64,000 nucleotides of DNA, taken from positions 2,046,001-2,110,000 of the forward strand of contig CP102405.1 in assembly GCA_024628785.1 (NCBI GenBank), given 5' to 3'. The stretch is from Fusobacteria bacterium ZRK30 (GTDB lineage Bacteria > Fusobacteriota > Fusobacteriia > Fusobacteriales > Fusobacteriaceae). Positions 9,118 to 15,494 of this stretch are shown here, piece by piece. Under the pieces are notes generated by a model. It did not search any database. It was not told the DNA's origin and was given only the letters and a program-made list of their open reading frames with translations. Numbering within the stretch: position 1 is the stretch's first letter; each line of letters opens with the position of its first letter. The translations under genes and the position numbers were made by a program.

Positions 9118-9519
9118 ATGAAAAAATGGATGGATCACATATCGGAAGTGGATATAAAAAGTATTGAAAAAGTTCCAAATCATGAAAATTACTATACTTA
9201 TTGTGATAAGCATGATATCCATCATCTAGTAGATGAGGAAAGGGAACTATGTTTTGGAAAAGAGATCGAAATCTTTGCCAACGGTGATTATGCAGTCACT
9301 AAAGATTATGATACTTGGACCCTTTATAGAGATGAAACTCCTCTTTGCAGCGGAGTTTGGGTTACTTCCCATATGGATGGTAGTTACAAATATAAATTTT
9401 ATAATGACTCCTTCAATAAATATGTCGTTCGAAGTGTTACTGCTGATGGAGATCATAAGGACGAAATCGAGGGACACGAAGAGCACAAAATGGAACAGGG
9501 AGATTATAACGTGGTATAG
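9118..9519 (+). CDS. Hypothetical soluble protein, 133 residues
   Basis: Starts MKKWMDHISEVDIKSIEK with a strong GGAGG site 8 nt upstream of ATG. It has no signal peptide or membrane segment. It is rich in His, Asp, Glu and Tyr; the middle (GDYAVTKDYDTWTLY) and later segment (GSYKYKFYNDSFNKYVVRSV) suggest a beta-rich fold, and a His/Asp/Glu-rich tail (GDHKDEIEGHEEHKMEQGD) could bind metal. I do not recognise a family. It is an isolated plus-strand gene in a long minus-strand region, with its own promoter/operator-like palindrome and a shared bidirectional terminator. Confidence 0.7.
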   Translation: MKKWMDHISEVDIKSIEKVPNHENYYTYCDKHDIHHLVDEERELCFGKEIEIFANGDYAVTKDYDTWTLYRDETPLCSGVWVTSHMDGSYKYKFYNDSFNKYVVRSVTADGDHKDEIEGHEEHKMEQGDYNVV

Positions 9520-9520
9520 G

Positions 9521-9562
9521 AAAATAGGAATTTGCCTCTAATAGAGCAAATTCCTATTTTTA
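9521..9562 (+). terminator. Bidirectional terminator between convergent genes
   Basis: A long stem of about 15 bp (AAAATAGGAATTTGC pairing with GCAAATTCCTATTTT) around an AT-rich loop, with T runs on both strands. It serves the plus-strand 9118 gene and probably dapF on the minus strand. Confidence 0.9.
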
Positions 9563-9577
9563 TTTCAATCTAATTTT

Positions 9578-10399
9578 TTATTCTTGATTTTCAAAGTAAC
9601 CAGAAGCTACCTTCACTCCAGTACCTATCATATAAATTTCTTCCCCTAATTCAATCTCCAGCTCTCCTAATAGATGTTGAACCACCACATTATTTCCCAT
9701 AAGATTCAACCTTTTAGCTACAATTGCTGATGCACAGCTCCCAGTTCCACATGCCAATGTCCGTCCTACTCCCCTCTCCCACGTTTTTATCCTTAATTTA
9801 CCGTCCTCTACCTTACAAAAATTAACACTGGTATCCAATGGGAAAAATTCCAAATCATTTATAAGGGGACCATATTTATCTACAAATTCATTTGAAATAT
9901 CATCTACAAAAACTACACTGTGGGTAGTTCCCATAAATAGAGAAGTTATATAAAATTCTTCATTTTCAATCTTTACCTTCTCATTAAATAACTCCCCTTG
10001 AGAACACAACTTAATAGAATCATGATAATAATTTTCCCTTCCCATATTAACCTTTACCATAAATGGATTATCGTTAATAATTTTTGCTTTTAAAATTCCT
10101 GCTCCTGTTCTAATCGTTAACTCCTCTTTATTTATTAAATTATGATTTTTTAAGTAAAGACAAAAACACCTAAATCCATTTCCACACATAGTATCAAAAC
10201 TTCCATCAGCATTATAAAAGATCATTTCATTATTATTATTTTCATCTTTAGAAACAACAATTAACCCATCAGCACCAATACCAATCTTCCTGTTACAAAT
10301 ATTTTTAGCCAATTCAGAATATTTTAAATTTTCCTTTATTTCCCCTTCACCTATAATGATAAAATCATTTCCCAGTCCATGATATTTTTCAAACTTCAT
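9578..10399 (-). CDS. dapF: Diaminopimelate epimerase
   Basis: 273 residues from ATG at 10399, starting MKFEKYHGLGNDFI; GGGAGG lies 7 nt upstream, so the longer upstream frame is rejected. Both catalytic cysteines are present in family motifs: TMCGNGFRCF (~75) and ERGVGRTLACGTGSCAS (~210-226). The enzyme interconverts LL- and meso-diaminopimelate, the last step before lysine and a supplier of peptidoglycan cross-link residues. Length is normal. The leader contains a lysine riboswitch with a terminator, so expression should fall when lysine is abundant. It has no biosynthetic neighbours here. Confidence 0.96.
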   Translation of the reverse strand: MKFEKYHGLGNDFIIIGEGEIKENLKYSELAKNICNRKIGIGADGLIVVSKDENNNNEMIFYNADGSFDTMCGNGFRCFCLYLKNHNLINKEELTIRTGAGILKAKIINDNPFMVKVNMGRENYYHDSIKLCSQGELFNEKVKIENEEFYITSLFMGTTHSVVFVDDISNEFVDKYGPLINDLEFFPLDTSVNFCKVEDGKLRIKTWERGVGRTLACGTGSCASAIVAKRLNLMGNNVVVQHLLGELEIELGEEIYMIGTGVKVASGYFENQE

Positions 10400-10434
10400 A
10401 ATCATCCCTCCCAAATTTAATAAAAATTTAAAAC

Positions 10435-10475
10435 AAAAAGCAACGTGACTTTGCATCCAGACAGGCACAATTTAA
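10435..10475 (-). repeat. Copy 1 of a ~40-nt hairpin-bearing repeat
   Basis: On the plus strand AAAAAGCAACGTGA..TTGCATCCAGA....CACAATT. The same sequence (about 33 of 38 positions) recurs at 52056-52095. Here it lies between the lysine-riboswitch terminator and the dapF ribosome site. It can fold a small stem, GCAA/TTGC, followed by five T on the minus strand. Role unknown. Confidence 0.7.
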
Positions 10476-10526
10476 ATTTACAAAGTAAATTACTGGTATT
10501 ATGCCCCGACTATAATTTCCCAGATA

Positions 10527-10563
10527 ACAAAAAAAGCCGACAGATTTTATCTGTCGGCTTCTA
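10527..10563 (-). terminator. Expression-platform terminator of the lysine riboswitch
   Basis: A 12-bp stem AAGCCGACAGAT / ATCTGTCGGCTT with a 3-nt loop, followed on the minus strand by seven T. Part of its left arm (GAAGC) can pair with an upstream GCTTC, giving a plausible antiterminator. Confidence 0.9.
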
Positions 10564-10564
10564 T

Positions 10565-10772
10565 TTTTTTAAGCTGTTGGAAGCTCATCTGAATAAAATA
10601 CCTTCAGATAGCGCTCCATTGAAAACTTCAATGACAGTGATATAATTATTCATTATATCCCCAGTAGTATTTTTCTGTAAAAAAAATACCCTTCGGCAAA
10701 AAATCCTTTCATCTAGTTTCACAGACTAACCATCTCCACTAAACTACTAATATCAAGTGCAACCTCTATCAA
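10565..10772 (-). promoter_or_regulatory. Lysine riboswitch (L box) upstream of dapF
   Basis: Read on the minus strand, the leader contains in order the lysine-riboswitch landmarks GATAGAGGTTGC (P1 5' side, ~10771), TTAGTGGAGATGG, CTGTGAAACTAGATGAAAGG, GCCGAAGGG, CTGGGG, ATCACTGTCATTG and TGGAGCGCTATCTG (P1 3' side, ~10605-10619). These match the L-box core I know from B. subtilis lysC. GATAG/CTATC closes P1. ATCTGAA in the P1 3' strand can alternatively pair with TTCAGAT 9 nt later, so P1 competes with a downstream hairpin before the terminator at 10527-10563. Regulation by transcription termination of dapF is inferred. Confidence 0.92.
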
Positions 10773-10930
10773 CATTTAATTGTAATAATACATTATACCT
10801 CAAAATTATGATAAATCAATATATATAATTTAAATAATTATTATCAACTATTATTACAATATTTTTCCTGTTTATTCTTCATCTAAATAGATAGAAAAGT
10901 TAGACTAAAGAATAAAAAATACAAAGTTTT

Positions 10931-11560
10931 CTATTCCCCTTTATATACTAGCCCTATTCCGTCTCCAAAAGGTAGAAGTACAAAATTTTCATTTTCATGA
11001 AGATATTCAATAAATTCATTTAACTTTCTAACAATAGTCCTAAACCTTTTAGGATATTCATTATATAGATATCCTCTAAACATGATATTATCTATGAATA
11101 TTACCCCGTCTTTTTTTAATAACTTATAAGAATCTTTATAAAAATCCATATATTTTCCCTTGGCTGCATCAATAAAGATAAAATCAAAGGTATCATCTAA
11201 TTTGGGAATCTCTACAAGAGCATCTCCTAAAATCTGGTTTACTCTGGAGCTATATCCCATCTTTTCAAAATTCACACGGGCTTCGTTATATCTTTCTTCA
11301 TCTATCTCTAGAGTTGTAATAGTGACATCTTCATTTCCCTGCAACATAACACTTCCTGAGTATCCAATAGCAGTCCCAACTTCTAATATGTTTTTACACT
11401 TATTAGATTTGATCATAAATTTAAGATACTCTGCCACTTCCTTTGTAACAATGGGTACATTATGTTCTTTTGCATATTCTTCCATCTCAAGAATAACTTC
11501 ATCTCTTTCTATAATCTTAGACACTACATACTCATTTGCTTTTATTAAATCATCTATCAT
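10931..11560 (-). CDS. Class I SAM-dependent O-methyltransferase (COMT/TrmR-like)
   Basis: 209 residues. The SAM-binding motif NILEVGTAIGYSGSVML (~57-73) is followed by TTLEIDEERY (~82) and the metal-binding FDFIFIDAAKGKYMDFY (~127), then IFIDNIMFRGY (~150). This is the divalent-metal O-methyltransferase fold of catechol methyltransferases and of B. subtilis TrmR, which methylates 5-hydroxyuridine in tRNA wobble positions. Its place 58 bp downstream of the rRNA methyltransferase rsmB favours an RNA substrate, but that is inference. Ribosome site AGGAGA precedes ATG at 11560. Confidence 0.85.
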   Translation of the reverse strand: MIDDLIKANEYVVSKIIERDEVILEMEEYAKEHNVPIVTKEVAEYLKFMIKSNKCKNILEVGTAIGYSGSVMLQGNEDVTITTLEIDEERYNEARVNFEKMGYSSRVNQILGDALVEIPKLDDTFDFIFIDAAKGKYMDFYKDSYKLLKKDGVIFIDNIMFRGYLYNEYPKRFRTIVRKLNEFIEYLHENENFVLLPFGDGIGLVYKGE

Positions 11561-11618
11561 AAACTTCTCCTTTTTTATAAAGAAAAGGTAGACATAAAAT
11601 CCACCCTTCCATATTTTT

Positions 11619-12935
11619 CTATTTTTCTATTTTCTTCATCTTAACCATATAGAATCCATCTAAGAACTCATCAAATATATTCAGTCCACCTAATTTATCA
11701 AAACTTCCATTTACATTAGGAGATATTTCTACTTTTTCTACTTCAAAGTTAGGATTTGTCTTTAAAAATCTAGTTATATTTTCAAGGTTTTCCTTATTAA
11801 GGATAGTACAAGTACTATATACTAGAGTTCCACCTATTTTTACTACTTTAGCAGCAGCATTTAATATATCCAGCTGTAATCTAGCTAATTCCTGAACATT
11901 TTTCATCTTCTTAGTATAAAGTACTTCCGGCTTCTTTCTGATTACTCCAAAACCACTACATGGTGCATCGACCAATACTCTATCAAAAGATTCTAATCCG
12001 AACTCTTTTTCTACTAATCTGGCATCCATAAGTTCAGCTTGAACTATATCTATTCCCATTTGCTTTGTTCTGCTCTCAATTAATTTCAACTTATGTTCAT
12101 GAATGTCTAAGGCTACTATCTCCCCTTCATTGTCCATCATCTCTGCCATAGCCATAGTTTTTCCCCCAGGAGCACTACAAGTATCCAACACTCTATCTCC
12201 TGGTTGAGGATCTAAATATTTAGCCGCTAAAAATGAAGATCCATCCTGTACTGTGATTTGACCTCTTTTAAATTCATAAGTTTCCAATATGACTCCTGAA
12301 TCAATATAATAAACATCTTCTACTTTTTTCAAAATATTTATGTTTTTCATCTTTAATAGATCTAGAAAATCTTCCTCATTATAGTTTAATTTATTTATCT
12401 TTACACTGATATTAGGGATTTTTTTATAAGATTTAAGTATCTCTAAATAATCTTCTTTATGCTCCCATTTAATCTCATCAAAGAACCATTTTGGATATGA
12501 TAAAACTATATCTTCCTTTCCCTCTTCTAATAATTTTTCTATATCTTCATCTTTTTCCCTGATAAATGATCTAAGTACACCATTTACAAAACTTCCGATA
12601 AATGTTCCACCTCTTAATTTAGCTACTTCTACACCTTCGTAAACTACCCCTGCATCATCTGAGTCCATAAAGTGTATTTGGTACATAGATAATCTAAGTA
12701 AATTTCTTACCCATAATTTATCTATACTTTTTACCCTTTTATTTATTGAGTAGTCCAAAAATATTACATTTCTGATAACTCCATAAAATACTTCTGTGAT
12801 AAACCCTTTTTCCCCACGAGTTAATCCCGGAAGCTCTGTTTCTTTCTCTTTAAAATAATCATTCAATAATATATTTGAAAATTTTCCATGCTCATACTGC
12901 GATAACAATCCTATTATATCCATTTTTAAACTCAA
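11619..12935 (-). CDS. rsmB: 16S rRNA (cytosine-C5)-methyltransferase RsmB
   Basis: 438 residues. An N-terminal NusB-like RNA-binding domain (~1-135) precedes a Rossmann methyltransferase. Motif I reads VLDTCSAPGGKTMAMAE (~250), motif IV VDAPCSGFGVIRKKPE (~320) and motif VI GGTLVYSTCTI (~375); both catalytic cysteines (PCS and STC) are present. It should methylate C967 of 16S rRNA. The TTG at 12935 is preferred as start because GAGG sits 7 nt upstream; the next ATG is too far from it. Downstream is the O-methyltransferase, likely the same transcript. Confidence 0.93.
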   Translation of the reverse strand: MSLKMDIIGLLSQYEHGKFSNILLNDYFKEKETELPGLTRGEKGFITEVFYGVIRNVIFLDYSINKRVKSIDKLWVRNLLRLSMYQIHFMDSDDAGVVYEGVEVAKLRGGTFIGSFVNGVLRSFIREKDEDIEKLLEEGKEDIVLSYPKWFFDEIKWEHKEDYLEILKSYKKIPNISVKINKLNYNEEDFLDLLKMKNINILKKVEDVYYIDSGVILETYEFKRGQITVQDGSSFLAAKYLDPQPGDRVLDTCSAPGGKTMAMAEMMDNEGEIVALDIHEHKLKLIESRTKQMGIDIVQAELMDARLVEKEFGLESFDRVLVDAPCSGFGVIRKKPEVLYTKKMKNVQELARLQLDILNAAAKVVKIGGTLVYSTCTILNKENLENITRFLKTNPNFEVEKVEISPNVNGSFDKLGGLNIFDEFLDGFYMVKMKKIEK

Positions 12936-13126
12936 ACTAACACCTCTTTTAATTTATTTGCTAAATATTATACCATAAATTCAAATAAAATTAATATTTA
13001 ATAGTCAAGAACGACCCAATTACTAATTTTATATTCTCTTATCCAGAAATTTCATATTCTTTTAAAGATTTAAATTTTTTAAAGACTTAAATTAAGCATA
13101 ACTGAATGTAACATCACGTCACTGTT

Positions 13127-13552
13127 TTACTTAACTTTTACTACTTTTATCTCAAAATTAAGGGTCATTCCTGCATAGGGGTGATTCCCATCTACAATGA
13201 CTTTATCCTCCTCTGAAATAACTTCCTTTATAGTAAAAACTCCTACACCTTCATCTGTGTCAGCTTCAAATTCCAACCCTTCGTAAAGGCCCATCCCGTC
13301 AAATTCTTCTATAGGCATCTCGATCGTAAGATTTTCATCATATTCACCATACCCCTTATTAGGAGTTATTTTAACATTAAATTTATCTCCTGTTTTTTTC
13401 CCTAGAAGAGCTTCTTCTAGCCCTATAACTACAGCTTCATCACCATAGGTGAAAGTTAACTCATCACCCTTGGTAGTTTTATCCAATAAATTCCCCTTAT
13501 CATCTCTCAATACAAATTCTAAAGTTACTTTTTTTCCATTTTCTATTTTCAT
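13127..13552 (-). CDS. FKBP-type peptidyl-prolyl isomerase, SlyD-like
   Basis: 141 residues with FKBP core segments at both ends (VTLEFVLRDDKGNLLDKT; VDGNHPYAGMTLNFEIKVVKV) and an inserted chaperone-type flap (about residues 70-125), the SlyD layout. It catalyses prolyl cis-trans isomerisation and can chaperone folding. The His/Cys-rich metal-binding tail of E. coli SlyD is missing, so a hydrogenase nickel role is not supported. GGAGAG lies upstream of the ATG. Single gene. Confidence 0.9.
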   Translation of the reverse strand: MKIENGKKVTLEFVLRDDKGNLLDKTTKGDELTFTYGDEAVVIGLEEALLGKKTGDKFNVKITPNKGYGEYDENLTIEMPIEEFDGMGLYEGLEFEADTDEGVGVFTIKEVISEEDKVIVDGNHPYAGMTLNFEIKVVKVK

Positions 13553-13589
13553 TTTTAATACTCTCCTTATTAGTTATAATTTTATTTTT

Positions 13590-13712
13590 GTCACGAATTT
13601 CACGAACAAACCCCTACACTAAGCTCACTAAGCTTTTTGAAACAAGATCACTAAATCTCAGCTTCTCCTTATAGGCTCTTTTTTTGTTCTTTGTGAGCTT
13701 TCTACCCAAGGT
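13590..13712. repeat. Degenerate intergenic repeat-like sequence (CACGAA / TTAGTGA words)
   Basis: On the minus strand it reads in short near-repeats: GCTTAGTGAGCTTAGTG, TTTAGTGATCTTG, CTCACAAAGAAC, and TTCGTGAAATTCGTGAC. Such word-repetitive, non-coding spacers are found dispersed in many environmental bacterial genomes. No coding potential or terminator is apparent. Confidence 0.4.
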
Positions 13713-13784
13713 TTTTAATTTTTACTTTTTTATTGTACATTATATATCTTAAATTCCAATTGGTGTCCATTGGCGGCTGAGTTA

Positions 13785-14060
13785 TTAGCTGCTCATTAAA
13801 ACTTTATAAACAGAATACCACCCATAAACTCCTAGCACTATCGATATTGGTACCAATAGATTAAAATACCACTTTCTCGTTTTATGTCTAAAGGTATACA
13901 TCCCAATAAACCCACCTATTCCGCCCCCTATAAAACAAAGAAGAAACAATGTCTTTTCAGATACCCTGGAATAATCTTTTTTAGCCTTATACTTATCTAT
14001 TCCAAAGATTAAAAAAGTTAAAAAATTTATTATTCCCATATAAATATATATGTATTTCAT
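13785..14060 (-). CDS. DUF1294 family small membrane protein
   Basis: 91 residues with three hydrophobic stretches. The FGIDKYKAKKDYSRVSEKTL segment (~19-38), then LCFIGGGIGGFIGMYTFRHKT (~43-63, given in part) followed by KWYFNL match the DUF1294 pattern of small inner-membrane proteins. Role unknown. A GGAGG site lies upstream of the ATG at 14060. Confidence 0.85.
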   Translation of the reverse strand: MKYIYIYMGIINFLTFLIFGIDKYKAKKDYSRVSEKTLFLLCFIGGGIGGFIGMYTFRHKTRKWYFNLLVPISIVLGVYGWYSVYKVLMSS

Positions 14061-14195
14061 CTAATCCCTCCTATTCCTTTCGTGCAAGATTAAAAACTAC
14101 ATTTAGTTTAAATTATGGCTATTATTGAAATTTATAAGTTATGTTTTTTCAGATCTTTTAATTTTACCATATTTTTTCTAAAATATAACAAATTT

Positions 14196-14236
14196 AAAGG
14201 AGGTTTCTAGTATTTATAAACTAAAAACCTCCTTCT
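14196..14236 (-). terminator. Hairpin after the TSCPD gene, probable terminator
   Basis: AAGGAGGTTT and AAACCTCCTT arms, extended by TAGT/ACTA, loop about 8 nt; the following minus-strand tract TTTAAATTT is T-rich but interrupted. Confidence 0.6.
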
Positions 14237-14240
14237 AATT

Positions 14241-14483
14241 TTATTTAATAAATTCACCCAATGCTTTAGCTAGCTGATCAGGACATGATGTAGGTCTCTT
14301 TCCACACTCAGTTCCCTGTAATCTTGTAACCACATCTTCTACTTTCATTCCCTCTACTAAAGCTGATAACCCGATAGCATTTCCTGCACATCCGCCATTA
14401 AACTTTACACTCTTAACAATACCTTCCTCTATTTTAAAATCTATTGTCTTAGCACATACTCCACTAGTTGTAAATGTTTGCAT
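14241..14483 (-). CDS. TSCPD domain protein (TIGR03905 family)
   Basis: 80 residues. It shows the VCAKTIDFKIEEGIVKSVKF start, GGCAGNAIGLSALVEGM in the centre and ECGKRPTSCPDQLAKAL near the C-terminus, containing the namesake TSCPD motif and four cysteines that could bind metal. The domain also occurs at the C-terminus of some B12-dependent ribonucleotide reductases; the stand-alone protein has no established role. GGAGG precedes ATG at 14483. Confidence 0.9.
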   Translation of the reverse strand: MQTFTTSGVCAKTIDFKIEEGIVKSVKFNGGCAGNAIGLSALVEGMKVEDVVTRLQGTECGKRPTSCPDQLAKALGEFIK

Positions 14484-14595
14484 CTTTTCCTCCTAATTTT
14501 ATGTATATTTTCATCAATTATTGTAGCACTTTAGTCAAGAATTATCAACTGTTTTTCCACTAACTAGCGCCTCTAAAATTAGAATTTCTTTATTT

Positions 14596-15279
14596 TTATT
14601 CCATGGTTTTGTATATAAGAGCTCCTAAAATAGCTCCTATAATCGGTGCTACCCAAAATAACCATAATTGATCTACAGCCCATCCCCCTTGAAAAATAGC
14701 AACTGCTGTACTTCTAGCAGGATTTACAGATGTATTCGTTACTGGAATACTTATTAGATGGATCAGTGTTAACCCTAAACCTATAGCTATTGGTGCGAAC
14801 CCTTGAGGAGCTCGTTTATCTGTCGCTCCCATTATAATAATTAAAAATACTGCTGTAAGAACTATTTCCACAACTAACCCTGCCAATAAACTAAACCCCA
14901 TGGGAGAATGGATCCCATATCCATTTGAAGCAAACCCATTGGCTGACACATCAAAACCTGATAAACCTGAGGCTATAATATACAGCACCCCTGCACCGAG
15001 TATCCCCCCTAATACCTGGGAAACTATATAGGGCAACAGCTCTTTTTTATCAAATCTCCCACCTATACAGAGTCCGATAGAAACCGCCGGGTTTAAATGA
15101 CAACCTGATATATGTCCAATTGCAAAAGCCATAGTTAAAACTGTCAGACCAAAAGCCAGAGAGACCCCCATAAAACCTATTCCTAAATCTGGAACCCCTG
15201 CTGCAAGTACAGCACTTCCACATCCTCCTAATACCAACCAAAAAGTTCCAATAAATTCTGCTATCAGTTTTCTCTTCAT
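14596..15279 (-). CDS. aqpZ: Aquaporin Z, water channel
   Basis: 227 residues with six membrane helices and two NPA half-helices: HLNPAVSIG (~64) and [10 protein letters not shown] (~185). The pore-narrowing residues expected for a water-selective channel are present (Phe in AFGLTVL, His in TLIHLISIP, Thr in VTNTSV, Arg in NPARS). Long stretches match my memory of E. coli AqpZ almost word for word ([19 protein letters not shown]), which is surprisingly high for a distant phylum and hints at transfer. GGAGG lies before the ATG. Monocistronic, after the glgP terminator. Confidence 0.95.
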   Translation of the reverse strand: MKRKLIAEFIGTFWLVLGGCGSAVLAAGVPDLGIGFMGVSLAFGLTVLTMAFAIGHISGCHLNPAVSIGLCIGGRFDKKELLPYIVSQVLGGILGAGVLYIIASGLSGFDVSANGFASNGYGIHSPMGFSLLAGLVVEIVLTAVFLIIIMGATDKRAPQGFAPIAIGLGLTLIHLISIPVTNTSVNPARSTAVAIFQGGWAVDQLWLFWVAPIIGAILGALIYKTME

Positions 15280-15404
15280 AACAATCCCTCCAGAAATAAT
15301 TTAATTTAGATAAGACTCATCCAATCTTTTCTGATCATTCTCGCCATATTTTTTTCAGACAGTTTCTACCTTACTTCTACTTCTTTATTTATTTTTCACC
15401 TTTA

Positions 15405-15441
15405 AAAAAAGAAAAAGATTAAATTAATAACCTTTTTCTCT
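15405..15441 (-). terminator. Terminator after glgP
   Basis: GAAAAAG / CTTTTTC stem with an AT-rich loop of about 14 nt and seven T following on the minus strand. It lies about 55 bp past the glgP stop. Confidence 0.65.
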
Positions 15442-15494
15442 TCCTATATCTTAATATTTATAACTTTTTAAATCATATCAGAGGTAAAAATTTT

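Noticed and set aside
10400..10468. Longer N-terminus for dapF
   Set aside because: The upstream codons include the 40-nt repeat, while ATG at 10399 has a well-spaced GGGAGG and the conserved start KFEKYHGLGND.
10445..10645. Plus-strand open frame of 66 codons over the dapF leader
   Set aside because: It runs antisense through the lysine riboswitch and its terminator, has no ribosome site, and its composition is explained by the RNA structure.
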